From NCBI RefSeq assembly GCF_958445495.1, contig NZ_CAUCSQ010000041.1, positions 1-36,693 of the forward strand: a stretch of 36,693 nucleotides of DNA, in the 5' to 3' direction. Of the stretch, positions 15,734-25,540 are shown piece by piece. Origin of the DNA: an uncultured Bacteroides sp. (lineage in GTDB: Bacteria; Bacteroidota; Bacteroidia; Bacteroidales; Bacteroidaceae). How positions within the stretch are numbered: the stretch's first letter is position 1; each line of letters begins with the position of its first letter. Below the pieces are notes generated by a model that was not told where the DNA came from, made no database searches, and worked only from the letters and a program-made list of their open reading frames with translations. The translations under genes and the position numbers were made by a program.

Positions 15734-15780
15734 GACTGCAATATTTTAATGTTATACTGTTATAACGCCTTGCAGTCATG
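15731..15780 (-). promoter_or_regulatory. Inverted repeat enclosing the start codon of the small gene
   Basis: CATGACTGCA (15731-15740) and TGCAGTCATG (15771-15780) are perfect 10-bp complements around a 30-nt loop that itself contains GTTATA-CTGT-TATAAC (15751-15766). On the minus-strand transcript the start codon (15733-15731) sits at the end of the 3' arm, so the fold would hide it. A second hairpin GGAAA/TTTCC (15780-15784/15792-15796) lies just upstream. It could be a translational switch or a metY terminator without a U-tract. Confidence 0.65.
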
Positions 15781-15808
15781 GAAAGTTCAATTTTCCGCAG
15801 TTCGCTTT

Positions 15809-17095
<1,287 letters not shown>

Positions 17096-17139
17096 AATGG
17101 TATATTTCTAGGAATTAATATTCTGTATTTATTTTCCTG

Positions 17140-17171
17140 CAAAGTTATGAGACGTAGAAATATCGAACAAG
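17140..17171 (-). promoter_or_regulatory. metY promoter
   Basis: On the minus strand CTTG (17171-17168), 20 nt, then TAACTTTG (17147-17140): a full -7 box and a three-of-four -33 box at standard spacing, about 45 nt before the metY ATG. Confidence 0.7.
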
Positions 17172-17173
17172 AT

Positions 17174-17206
17174 ATTGACGTAATACGGAAAATAATACTA
17201 TATTTG
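17174..17206 (+). promoter_or_regulatory. lrp-type regulator promoter
   Basis: ATTG (17174-17177), 21 nt, then TATATTTG (17199-17206), about 65 nt before the regulator ATG. Its -33 element is two bases away from that of the divergent metY promoter. Confidence 0.7.
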
Positions 17207-17272
17207 TGCCTTTGTGTAGAATAAATTGTTTGTCCGGGTCTCGGATTTCACCTTTTAGGAGAATATTTTTCT

Positions 17273-17743
17273 ATGGATACTTTTGATAGATTGGATAAGG
17301 TCGATTTGCAGATACTCCGCACTTTGCAGGAGAATGCACGGCTGACTACTAAAGAGCTGGCCGCACGGGTCAGCCTTTCGTCGACTCCTGTTTTTGAACG
17401 TCTTAAACGGCTTGAAAGCGGAGGGTATATAAAGAAGTACATTGCCGTATTGGATGCCGAGAAACTGAATCAAGGTTTTGTGGTGTTTTGCAGCGTGAAG
17501 CTCAGGCGGCTTAACAGGGATATTGCGGCGGAATTTACCCGTATCATACAGGATATTCCTGAAGTGACCGAATGTTATAATATATCGGGAGGTTATGATT
17601 ATCTCTTGAAGATTCATGCTCCCAATATGAAATATTATCAGGAGTTTATTTTGAATGTGCTGGGAACCATTGAAAGTCTGGGCTCGCTGGAAAGTACTTT
17701 TGTGATGGCGGAGGTGAAACATCAGTACGGAATACATATCTGA
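17273..17743 (+). CDS. Lrp/AsnC-family transcriptional regulator
   Basis: A 156-residue DNA-binding regulator. The N-terminal helix-turn-helix (LDKVDLQILRTLQENARLTT, KELAARVSLSSTPVFERLKRLESGGYI, about residues 6-58) is followed by an AsnC/RAM ligand-binding domain (about 70-150) with VTECYNISGGYDYLLKIHA. Size is standard. Such proteins form dimers or octamers and respond to amino acids. Placement divergent from metY, with interlocked promoters, suggests control of metY and of itself, possibly in response to methionine or another amino acid; the ligand cannot be read from the sequence. Confidence 0.93.
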   Translation: MDTFDRLDKVDLQILRTLQENARLTTKELAARVSLSSTPVFERLKRLESGGYIKKYIAVLDAEKLNQGFVVFCSVKLRRLNRDIAAEFTRIIQDIPEVTECYNISGGYDYLLKIHAPNMKYYQEFILNVLGTIESLGSLESTFVMAEVKHQYGIHI

Positions 17744-17884
17744 TTGGGCGGCTTTCCGGCATGGTTGTTGTGTGGCCGGTCATTGGGGACGGAATTTCAG
17801 TACGGAATCTTGCGGGATGAGGCGTATCGGGTTAAAATAAGAGATTATGGAAGGTTTAGAGGATGAGGTTAACCTGTTTTCTTG

Positions 17885-17892
17885 TAACTTTG
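17885..17892 (+). promoter_or_regulatory. MATE gene promoter (-7 box)
   Basis: TAACTTTG followed by C lies 25 nt before the ATG at 17918, a full TAnnTTTG match. No -33 TTTG at the usual distance. The short leader is plausible for Bacteroides. Confidence 0.55.
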
Positions 17893-17917
17893 CAGCCGGT
17901 TTTAAAAGGATTCGAGA

Positions 17918-19279
17918 ATGGTAAATAAGTATGAAGAACGGTTGGGTACGGAACGTATGTTACCGCTCGTTTTTAAGATGGCGCTTCCGGCAGTGGCCGC
18001 ACAATTTGTCAATTTGCTCTATAGTATCGTTGACCGTATATATATCGGGCATATTCCGGGAATCGGGACCGATGCGTTGGCAGGTGTGGGGGTTACCACT
18101 TCTCTTATCATACTTATTTCTTCTTTCTCGGCAATTGTCGGGGGCGGTGGCGCACCGTTGGCTGCCATAGCGCTTGGACAGGGCGACCGTATGCGCGCCG
18201 GAAAAATCCTGGGAAACGGTTTCATCCTGTTGATATTGTTCACTTTATTCACTTCTTTTGTGGCGTATGTCTTTATGGAGCCGATTTTGCTCTTTACGGG
18301 GGCGTCGGAGGCTACATTGGGGTATGCGGTCGATTATCTTTCCATTTATCTTCTGGGAACGCTGTTTGTGGAAATATCTACGGGGTTGAATGCTTTTATC
18401 AATGCGCAGGGACGCCCGGCTATTGCCATGTGTTCGGTATTAATCGGGGCTTTGCTGAATATCATTCTGGACCCGGTGTTTATTTTCGGGTTTGACATGG
18501 GGGTGAAAGGGGCTGCTTTGGCTACTATACTTTCTCAGGCTTGCAGTGCGGTGTGGGTGTTGAGTTTTCTTTTTTCCCGGCGTGCTTCTTTGCCGTTGGA
18601 AAAGCGTTATATGAACCTGGACCGGAAGATTATATTTGCCGTATTGGCTTTGGGTGTGTCTCCGTTCATCATGGCAAGTACGGAGAGCCTGGTCGGTTTT
18701 GTCCTGAACAGCAGCCTGAAGGTATTCGGAAATATTTATATCAGTGCACTGACTGTTTTACAAAGTGCGATGCAGTTTGCAAGCGTGCCTCTTACGGGAT
18801 TTGCACAGGGTTTTGTCCCCATTGTGAGTTATAATTACGGTCACGGTGACAAGCAGCGTGTAAAAGAGTGTTTCCGTATTGTGTTGGTGACGATGTTCTC
18901 GTTTAATCTGGTGCTGATGCTTTTTATGATTTTCTGTCCTTCGGCTGTTGCGTCCGCCTTTACGAGTGATGAGAGGCTGATTGATACTGTCTGCTGGACA
19001 ATGCCTGTCTTTCTGGGAGGCATGACGATTTTCGGATTGCAACGTGCTTGCCAGAACATGTTTGTGGCATTGGGACAGGCTAAAATATCTATCTTTATCG
19101 CTTTGTTGCGTAAGATTATCCTATTGATTCCGTTGGCGTTCGTATTGCCGCATTTTATGGGGGTGGCCGGAGTTTATGCGGCGGAAGCCGTGTCTGATGC
19201 GACAGCCGCTATTTGCTGTACTTTGTTATTCTTCTGGCAGTTTCCGAAGATTCTCGGAAAGGTCAAGGGGAGTGTTTAA
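17918..19279 (+). CDS. MATE-family multidrug/toxin efflux transporter
   Basis: A 453-residue inner-membrane protein with about twelve hydrophobic segments in two halves. Family signatures include MALPAVAAQFVNLLYSIVDRIYIGHIPGIG at the start of the first MatE domain, GLNAFINAQGRPAIAMCSVLIGALLNIILDPVFIF, and the repeated half beginning PFIMASTESLVGFVLNSSLK with QGFVPIVSYNYGHGD. MATE proteins export cationic drugs or metabolites using Na+ or H+ gradients; the substrate is not predictable. It lies alone, with its own -7 box and a GC hairpin after it. The start MVNKYEERLGTERMLPLVFKM is typical. Confidence 0.95.
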   Translation: MVNKYEERLGTERMLPLVFKMALPAVAAQFVNLLYSIVDRIYIGHIPGIGTDALAGVGVTTSLIILISSFSAIVGGGGAPLAAIALGQGDRMRAGKILGNGFILLILFTLFTSFVAYVFMEPILLFTGASEATLGYAVDYLSIYLLGTLFVEISTGLNAFINAQGRPAIAMCSVLIGALLNIILDPVFIFGFDMGVKGAALATILSQACSAVWVLSFLFSRRASLPLEKRYMNLDRKIIFAVLALGVSPFIMASTESLVGFVLNSSLKVFGNIYISALTVLQSAMQFASVPLTGFAQGFVPIVSYNYGHGDKQRVKECFRIVLVTMFSFNLVLMLFMIFCPSAVASAFTSDERLIDTVCWTMPVFLGGMTIFGLQRACQNMFVALGQAKISIFIALLRKIILLIPLAFVLPHFMGVAGVYAAEAVSDATAAICCTLLFFWQFPKILGKVKGSV

Positions 19280-19291
19280 GTATGGCCTGGA

Positions 19292-19310
19292 GCCGGGGAT
19301 TGCCTCCGGC
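19292..19310. terminator. Hairpin between convergent MATE and response-regulator genes
   Basis: GCCGG (19292-19296) and CCGGC (19306-19310) can pair, with flanking GGA and CCCC extending it imperfectly. It lies in the 47-nt gap between the two convergent genes. No U-tract is seen, so the call is moderate. Confidence 0.45.
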
Positions 19311-19326
19311 CCCTGTTACGTATGTG

Positions 19327-20031
19327 TCATGTGTTTAACAGGGTGAATAATAAAGTATATACGTTTTCGGCGTATTGCCTCCCTACGGGGATTACTGTCG
19401 GGCAGTTTTTCAGGATTATTTCTCTTTTTGAGAATCGTTCTATTTTATTGATAGATACGACATAGGAGCGGTGTGTGCGTAAGAAAGCTCCTTCCGGCAA
19501 CATCTCCTGGACGTTTTTCAGACTGGTGCGGGATAATATGTAATTGCCGCTGGTACGGAATATTTTGGTGTAATTTTCCATTGCTTCGATATAGAGGATA
19601 TCGGAGATAGGAATGGATATATTGTTGTATTCCTGTTTTATGATGATATTTTCCGGTATTCTGTTGTTTTTCGCTTCAATAAGGAGAAGCGCCTTTTCTA
19701 CGGCTTTTTCGAATCTTTCGTAAGCGAAGGGCTTGTGCAGAAAGTCTACGGCGTCGAGGTCGAAACCGTTCAGGGCGTATTGGGCATGAGCTGTTGTAAA
19801 AATAAGGCAGCTTTCAGGGGGAAGGGTATGGGCGATGTCAAGTCCGCTGATGCTGTTCATTTCAATGTCCAGAAAGACCAGCTCCGGCTTTCTCCGGGCA
19901 ATTTCCTGCAGCCCGATGAGCGGTTCGCTGAAAGTGACGAGCTCCAGCCCTCCTTTACGTTCGCAGAACTGTTTGATGACGAGTAAGGCAATCGGTTCGT
20001 CGTCAATCGCAATACAATTGATTTTTTTCAT
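19327..20031 (-). CDS. LytTR-family response regulator
   Basis: A 234-residue response regulator. The receiver domain (1-120) has IAIDDEP, the phospho-acceptor in ELVFLDIEM (D55), TTAHA and HKPF. The C-terminal LytTR domain (about 135-230) has ISDILYIEAMENYTKIF, LKNVQEMLPEGAFLRTHRSYVVSI and VIPVGRQY. LytTR regulators bind paired short direct repeats about two helical turns apart. The start overlaps the stop of the upstream histidine kinase as ATGA (20028-20031). The divergent RND operon carries a 21-nt-period direct repeat at its promoter, the obvious candidate target. Confidence 0.95.
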   Translation of the reverse strand: MKKINCIAIDDEPIALLVIKQFCERKGGLELVTFSEPLIGLQEIARRKPELVFLDIEMNSISGLDIAHTLPPESCLIFTTAHAQYALNGFDLDAVDFLHKPFAYERFEKAVEKALLLIEAKNNRIPENIIIKQEYNNISIPISDILYIEAMENYTKIFRTSGNYILSRTSLKNVQEMLPEGAFLRTHRSYVVSINKIERFSKREIILKNCPTVIPVGRQYAENVYTLLFTLLNT

Positions 20032-21035
20032 CGTAATTGAATGCTAAGGTGTGTTTTGAACAACTTTTTTTCTTCTTTCGTAATCAGCAGAAAACGGTTG
20101 GGGTAAAGTAATTCCAGGCGTTTGCGGCAGTTGGCTATGCCGATGGCGTGGGGATTGCCGTGATTTTCTTTCATAATCATGTTTTCTGTGTTAAAAATAA
20201 GCTGGCCTTCTTTTACAATGATACGGATAAGGATGGTACAGTCCATATCAGACGAAACGCCGTATTTGAAAGCATTTTCAACGAAAGTGATAAGAATCAT
20301 CGGGGGAATCTGCACTTGCTCGTCGTCCATCTGTGTCTCAAATCTCACTTGTGTATGTTTGTTCAGGCGTAGGGACTGCAAATCGACATATTGGCGGATG
20401 TATTCGATTTCATGGCTTATGGAAATTGTATCGGAAGTGGTTTGGGCATACATGTATTTCAGGATGTTGGAGAATTTAATGAATGCGGATTCCGTTTTGT
20501 CCGATTTGGTGAGTACCAGCCCGTAAAGGGCATTCAATGTGTTGAAAAGAAAGTGCGGGTTGATTTGCGCTTTGTAGAGGGCGAGTTCCGCTTTGTTCTT
20601 TTCCGCTTCGATTTCCTGTTTGGAAAGTATTTGCCTGAAAAGTTCGAAAATCAGTTCTATGGAAAGGCTGAATCCTGTTACTACCAGGAAAAAGAACCAG
20701 ATTGTCTGTGCCCGCATGTGTTGTCTCGCTTTGTGTATCATCGGGTCTATCGGATTCGCTTCCGGCGGGTATGGGAAATGGGTCAGTAGCCAGGTGACGA
20801 AGACAAGCGATGACATGAGCAGAAGGATATGGCCGAATTTCCGTTGCATGAAAAGCATCGGAAGTTTGGCTTTGCGGTAAATAAAATAAAGTCCGTAGAG
20901 GTAGGCAATCAGCGTCAGCATGAAAACGGTATGGTGCACAATCCATTTTTCTACCGGTACCAGCATGATGATAGGCGGCATGATTACCAGACAGAATAGC
21001 AAATCAATGTAAACAGGTATGTTGGTGCGTTTCAT
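20028..21035 (-). CDS. LytS-type sensor histidine kinase
   Basis: A 335-residue inner-membrane kinase. Four hydrophobic segments (about residues 8-25, 37-53, 69-85 and 111-130) are followed by a His_kinase (PF06580-type) domain with the phospho-accepting histidine in INPHFLFNTLNALYGLV (H161) and an ATP-binding end with ITFVENAFKYG and GIANCRKRLELLY. It has no large sensory domain, so the signal is probably sensed in or near the membrane. The frame opens at 21116, but MKRTNIPVYIDLLFC (21035) is the natural start: the earlier part overlaps the promoter-like box. It forms an operon with the LytTR regulator and is divergent from the RND pump. Confidence 0.93.
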   Translation of the reverse strand: MKRTNIPVYIDLLFCLVIMPPIIMLVPVEKWIVHHTVFMLTLIAYLYGLYFIYRKAKLPMLFMQRKFGHILLLMSSLVFVTWLLTHFPYPPEANPIDPMIHKARQHMRAQTIWFFFLVVTGFSLSIELIFELFRQILSKQEIEAEKNKAELALYKAQINPHFLFNTLNALYGLVLTKSDKTESAFIKFSNILKYMYAQTTSDTISISHEIEYIRQYVDLQSLRLNKHTQVRFETQMDDEQVQIPPMILITFVENAFKYGVSSDMDCTILIRIIVKEGQLIFNTENMIMKENHGNPHAIGIANCRKRLELLYPNRFLLITKEEKKLFKTHLSIQLR

Positions 21036-21086
21036 ATTTTCTTCATTGCAAATTAACTCCCGGAAGTATATTTTGTCACTTCTTTG

Positions 21087-21117
21087 CAAAGATAGAAGAT
21101 TGTTTTGAAAACCCAAC
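21087..21117 (-). promoter_or_regulatory. Promoter of the two-component operon
   Basis: On the minus strand GTTG (21117-21114), 19 nt, then TATCTTTG (21094-21087), a full -7 match about 50 nt before the kinase ATG at 21035. Confidence 0.65.
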
Positions 21118-21132
21118 CATTCTTCTTTTGTC

Positions 21133-21171
21133 GTTCGTCATCATATTTTTGCTGTTCGTCACTACATTTTT
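21133..21171 (+). promoter_or_regulatory. Direct repeat, candidate LytTR binding site at the RND promoter
   Basis: GTTCGTCATCATATTTTT (21133-21150) is repeated as GTTCGTCACTACATTTTT (21154-21171): 15 of 18 bases agree, with starts exactly 21 nt apart. The core GTTCGT fits the loose GTT-N-purine-T/G core known for LytTR sites, and the spacing is two helical turns. The second copy ends at the predicted -33 element of the RND promoter. The kinase-regulator pair is encoded immediately on the other side. Confidence 0.6.
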
Positions 21172-21200
21172 ATTTTATTGTTTGAGATTTTATAGATTTG
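21168..21200 (+). promoter_or_regulatory. RND efflux operon promoter
   Basis: TAGATTTG (21193-21200) matches TAnnTTTG. TTTT (21168-21171), 21 nt upstream, replaces the usual TTTG, a weak -33 box as expected for an activator-dependent promoter. The start would be near 21207, about 60 nt before the first gene. Confidence 0.6.
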
Positions 21201-21265
21201 GTCAGTCGCACTTTTATAAAATGAACAGGTTATAAATCATTAACAATCATTTAAATATAGCTACA

Positions 21266-22369
21266 ATGAAACAAACCATCATTTCGGCCTTAATCTGCTT
21301 GCCTTTGTTATATTCCTGTGGAGGCTCGCAACAGAAAAAGGCAGACGCCATGTACAAAACACTGACTGTAACACAAAGCAATCAAGTATTGAAATCCGAT
21401 TATACGGCTACGCTCCGGGGACGCCAGTATGTGGAAATCCGCCCGCAGGTGAGCGGTATTATCACGGAGATATGCATTACCGAAGGGGATGCGGTCCGTA
21501 AGGGGCAGACTCTTTTTATTATAGACCAGGTTCCTTATAAGGCTGCTTTGAAAACTGCAATCGCCAATGTGAAAAGTGCGGAGGCTAAACTGGCTACGGC
21601 TAAGCTCACTGCCGACAGTAAGGCTGAACTTTATAAAGAACGGGTAGTGTCTGAGTTCGACTTGCAGACAGCCCGTAATGAACTGGCTGCGGCGGAAGCG
21701 GCTCTGGCTCAGGCTAAGGCGCAAGAGGTCAATGCACGCAATGATCTCTCATACACCGAAGTGAAAAGTCCGGTGAACGGAGTGGCTAGCATGATTCCGT
21801 ACCGGGTAGGGGCATTGGTGAGCAGCAGTATTACCGAGCCTTTGGTGACCGTGTCTGACGACAGTGACGTATATGCTTATTTCTCAATGACGGAGAATCA
21901 GATACTCGATTTTATACAGCAATACGGCTCTCTCAAGAAAGCGATGGAAAATATGGATGAGGTGGAGCTGGTTATGAGTAACGGGAAGACTTATCCTCAT
22001 AAAGGAAAAGTGGATGCTATCAGCGGTACTGTCGATGAGGGGACCGGTGCTGTCGGTTTGCGTGCCGTTTTTTCCAATCCTGAGCAATTCTTGCGTAATG
22101 GGGGAAGCGGTAAAGTGGTTGTTCCTACTGTGAAAGAGGGGGGCATCGTTATTCCTCAGGCAGCTACTTATGAGTTGCAGAACCGTATATTTGTTTATAA
22201 GGTGGTTGACGGTAAGGCTCAGTCTGCTCCGGTGGAGGTGTTCCGGTTGAATAACGGTACGGAGTATGTGGTTGAGACAGGACTTGCGCCGGGCGATGTT
22301 ATCATAGCCGAAGGAGCGGGACTGGTACGTGAGGGAACAGTAATCAAGAGTGAGCCGACTAAAGAATAG
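21266..22369 (+). CDS. RND efflux membrane-fusion (periplasmic adaptor) lipoprotein
   Basis: A 367-residue AcrA/MexA-type adaptor linking the inner-membrane pump to the outer-membrane channel. The lipobox LLYSC puts the lipidated cysteine at residue 18. The biotinyl-lipoyl half-motifs (EIRPQVSGIITEICITEGDAVRKGQTLF and DLSYTEVKSPVNGVASMIPYRVG) flank an Ala-rich alpha-hairpin (about 90-155), followed by beta-barrel and membrane-proximal domains (GTGAVGLRAVFSNPEQFLRNGGSGKV). It is the first of three genes in a complete tripartite pump, 9 nt before the permease. AcrA/MexA is the nearest functional analogue; the substrate is unknown. Confidence 0.95.
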   Translation: MKQTIISALICLPLLYSCGGSQQKKADAMYKTLTVTQSNQVLKSDYTATLRGRQYVEIRPQVSGIITEICITEGDAVRKGQTLFIIDQVPYKAALKTAIANVKSAEAKLATAKLTADSKAELYKERVVSEFDLQTARNELAAAEAALAQAKAQEVNARNDLSYTEVKSPVNGVASMIPYRVGALVSSSITEPLVTVSDDSDVYAYFSMTENQILDFIQQYGSLKKAMENMDEVELVMSNGKTYPHKGKVDAISGTVDEGTGAVGLRAVFSNPEQFLRNGGSGKVVVPTVKEGGIVIPQAATYELQNRIFVYKVVDGKAQSAPVEVFRLNNGTEYVVETGLAPGDVIIAEGAGLVREGTVIKSEPTKE

Positions 22370-22378
22370 TATGCCGTT

Positions 22379-25300
22379 ATGAAAATCAGAACATTTATAG
22401 ACCGGCCTATTCTGGCGGGAGTTATTTCGGTTGTTTTTCTTATTATCGGGTTGATAGGGCTTTCGCAATTGCCCGTTGAACAGTTTCCGGAAATTGCACC
22501 TCCTACTGTCAGCGTTTCCGCTACTTATACCGGGGCAAATGCCGAAACGGTACAGAAGAGTGTTGTCGTACCTTTGGAGGAAGCGCTCAATGGAGTAGAG
22601 AATATGATGTATATGACGTCTTCCTCTACCAATAACGGTTCGGCAAGAATCACTATCTATTTCCGTCAGGGGACTGACCCTGATATGGCGACGGTAAACG
22701 TGCAGAATCGTATTGCTACCGCACAGGGACTGCTTCCTGCCGAGGTGACACGTAGCGGTATTACCGTGCGTAAACGTCAGACAAGTAATATCAAGGCATT
22801 GGCGTTGTATAGCCCTGATAACTCGTTCGATGAAAGTTTTTTGAATAATTATCTGAAAATCAATATAGAACCTCGTCTTTCGCGTATTGCCGGTGTGGGT
22901 GAGGTGAATGTGATGGGAGCGGACTATTCATTGCGTATCTGGCTCGATCCGGGCAAGATGGCTAAATATGGATTGGTTCCTTCTGATATTACGACGGTAC
23001 TTGATGAACAGAATCTGGAAGCTCCTACGGGAACGCTCGGTGCGGAATCGGAAAACACTTTTCAGTATGTCTTGAAGTATCGCGGGCGTTATGAGGAAGA
23101 GAAAGATTATGAGAATCTGGTTATCCGTTCTTTGGACGGTGGAGAGGTGTTGCGTTTGAAGGATGTGGCGCGTATTGAACTGGGGTCCAGCTCTTATACA
23201 TATATCGGTGAGGTGAACGGGCATCCCGGTTCCAACTGTATGATTGCGCAGACTTCCGGTTCGAATGCCAATGAAATCATTAAGGAGATAGATAAGGTGA
23301 CGGCGGAAATCTCGAAGGGTTTGCCGAAAGGGATGGAACTGGTGGATTTGATGAGTTCAAAGGAGTTTCTGGATGCGTCTATTAAAAATGTTATCAAGAC
23401 TTTGATTGAGGCTATATTGCTGGTAGTGCTGGTGGTGTATGTTTTCCTGCAAAGTTTGCGCTCTACGTTTATTCCGGCCATTTCCATCATCGTTTCTCTC
23501 GTCGGTACTTTTGCTTTCCTCTATGCGGCGGGATTCAGTCTGAATATGTTGACGTTGTTTGCACTGGTATTGGTTATCGGTACGGTAGTGGATGATGCCA
23601 TTGTGGTGGTGGAGGCAGTGCAGGCCAAGTTTGACGAAGGGTATAAGTCTGCTTATCAGGCTACCATAGATGCAATGGGAGGCATTACTTCGGCGTTGGT
23701 TACAACCACTTTTGTTTTTATGGCGGTATTTATTCCCGTATGTTTTATGGGAGGAACTACCGGTACGTTTTATACCCAGTTCGGGTTGACGATGGCGGTT
23801 GCCGTGGCAATATCTCTGGTTAACGCCTTAACGTTAAGTCCGGCTCTTTGCGCGTTGATTATGACTCCGCACATGGAAGCTGCGAAAGGGGAAAAACTGA
23901 GTTTCTCCTCTCGCTTCCATCTGGCATTTGACAGTGTTTTTCACCGGTTGGTGCTGAAATACAAGACTGGCGTGTTTTTTATGCTGAAACGTAAATGGCT
24001 GGCAGGGGTATTGTTGTTGGCTGCTTGTGCCGGGCTGTTTATCCTGATGAAGACAACCAAGACCGGATTGGTTCCGCAAGAGGATATGGGGACGATATTT
24101 GTGGACGTGCGGACTTCGCCCGGAAACAGTCTGGAAGAAACTAAGATTGTGATGGATGAAGTCGATAAGCGTATCAGTGATATTCCGCAAATCAGAATGT
24201 TTTCCAAAGTGACGGGTAACGGTATGATTAGCGGGCAGGGAGCATCGAACGGTATGTTTATCATCCGTCTGAAGCCTTGGGATGAACGTACGGAGAAAGA
24301 AGATGGCATAAACGCGGTTATCAATGAGATTTATCGACGTACGGATGATATCTCTTCCGCCCAGATTATGGCTTTTGCACAACCGATGATTCCCGGATAC
24401 GGGGTAAGCAGCGGTTTTGAAATTTATATTCAGGACCAGAAGGGCGGCTCGGTGGAAGATTTGTTGAAATATACCCGCCAGATGATTGACGCATTGAATG
24501 CCCGGCCGGAAATCGGACGTGCCTCGACTTCGTTTGATACCAAATATCCTCAATATCTGGTGGAAGTGGATGCGGCTCTTTGTAAACGGAACGGGGTGTC
24601 TCCTTCGGATGTATTGAGTACTTTGTCAGGTTATATTGGCGGTAACTATGCGTCGAATATGAACCGTTTTTCCAAGCTTTACCGTGTAATGGTGCAGGCT
24701 TCGCCGGAGTTCCGTTTGAATACGGAGGCGTTGAACAATATGTTTGTTCGTAACTCTGACGGTGAAATGTCTCCTATCAGCCAATACCTGACTCTGACGC
24801 GGGTGTATGGCGCCGAGTCACTGACACGTTTTAATTTGTTTTCCGCCATATCTGTCAATGGCGCTCCGGCAGACGGTTATAGTTCCGGACAGGCCATTCA
24901 GGTGGTGCGTGAGGTTGCAGAACAGGTGTTACCGGCGGGTTATGGTTTCGAGTTCGGTGGCATGTCGCGTGAGGAGTCTTCTACGGGGAATACTACAACG
25001 CTGGTCTTTGTCATTTGTGTGGTTTTTATCTACCTTATCCTTTGCGCGCTTTACGAAAGTTTGTTTATCCCGATTGCCGTAATTCTTTCCGTGCCGTTCG
25101 GGCTTGCGGGAAGTTTCCTTTTCGCCAAGATGTTCGGTTTGGAAAATAATATCTATTTGCAGACGGGTCTGATTATGTTGATTGGTTTGTTGTCAAAAAC
25201 GGCTATTCTGCTTACGGAGTATGCTTCCGAACGCCGTCGTCAGGGAATGACAATCACACAGGCTGCCGTTTCGGCTGCACAAGTCCGTTTGCGTCCTATT

Positions 25301-25528
25301 CTGATGACGTCTCTTACAATGATATTCGGTATGTTGCCGATGATGTTCGCATCGGGGGTAGGAGCGAACGGTAATATTTCCATCGGTGTGGGAACTGTTG
25401 GCGGAATGTTGATTGGTACTATTGCTTTGTTGTTCATTGTGCCTGTATTGTTTATCGTGTTCCAATATCTCCAGGAGAGGTGGATGCCGGCGCGTAAACC
25501 GTCAGGGTTGGGAAATGAAAATGTTTAA
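22379..25528 (+). CDS. RND efflux pump permease, AcrB-like (HAE1)
   Basis: A 1049-residue inner-membrane proton-drug antiporter, the same length as E. coli AcrB. The N-terminus FIDRPILAGVISVVFLIIGL is a classic first TM. The TM4 proton-relay pair lies in GTVVDDAIVVVEAVQAKF (D405, D406), and GGTTGTFYTQFGLTMAVAVAISL and the C-terminal RLRPILMTSLTMIFGMLPMMF are conserved. Two large periplasmic loops carry VEQFPEIAPPTVSVSATYTGA and the pore-domain sequences. It works with the adaptor before it and the channel after it to move amphiphilic compounds from periplasm to outside. Specificity cannot be read. Confidence 0.97.
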   Translation: MKIRTFIDRPILAGVISVVFLIIGLIGLSQLPVEQFPEIAPPTVSVSATYTGANAETVQKSVVVPLEEALNGVENMMYMTSSSTNNGSARITIYFRQGTDPDMATVNVQNRIATAQGLLPAEVTRSGITVRKRQTSNIKALALYSPDNSFDESFLNNYLKINIEPRLSRIAGVGEVNVMGADYSLRIWLDPGKMAKYGLVPSDITTVLDEQNLEAPTGTLGAESENTFQYVLKYRGRYEEEKDYENLVIRSLDGGEVLRLKDVARIELGSSSYTYIGEVNGHPGSNCMIAQTSGSNANEIIKEIDKVTAEISKGLPKGMELVDLMSSKEFLDASIKNVIKTLIEAILLVVLVVYVFLQSLRSTFIPAISIIVSLVGTFAFLYAAGFSLNMLTLFALVLVIGTVVDDAIVVVEAVQAKFDEGYKSAYQATIDAMGGITSALVTTTFVFMAVFIPVCFMGGTTGTFYTQFGLTMAVAVAISLVNALTLSPALCALIMTPHMEAAKGEKLSFSSRFHLAFDSVFHRLVLKYKTGVFFMLKRKWLAGVLLLAACAGLFILMKTTKTGLVPQEDMGTIFVDVRTSPGNSLEETKIVMDEVDKRISDIPQIRMFSKVTGNGMISGQGASNGMFIIRLKPWDERTEKEDGINAVINEIYRRTDDISSAQIMAFAQPMIPGYGVSSGFEIYIQDQKGGSVEDLLKYTRQMIDALNARPEIGRASTSFDTKYPQYLVEVDAALCKRNGVSPSDVLSTLSGYIGGNYASNMNRFSKLYRVMVQASPEFRLNTEALNNMFVRNSDGEMSPISQYLTLTRVYGAESLTRFNLFSAISVNGAPADGYSSGQAIQVVREVAEQVLPAGYGFEFGGMSREESSTGNTTTLVFVICVVFIYLILCALYESLFIPIAVILSVPFGLAGSFLFAKMFGLENNIYLQTGLIMLIGLLSKTAILLTEYASERRRQGMTITQAAVSAAQVRLRPILMTSLTMIFGMLPMMFASGVGANGNISIGVGTVGGMLIGTIALLFIVPVLFIVFQYLQERWMPARKPSGLGNENV

Positions 25529-25540
25529 TTGTTGAAGTGT

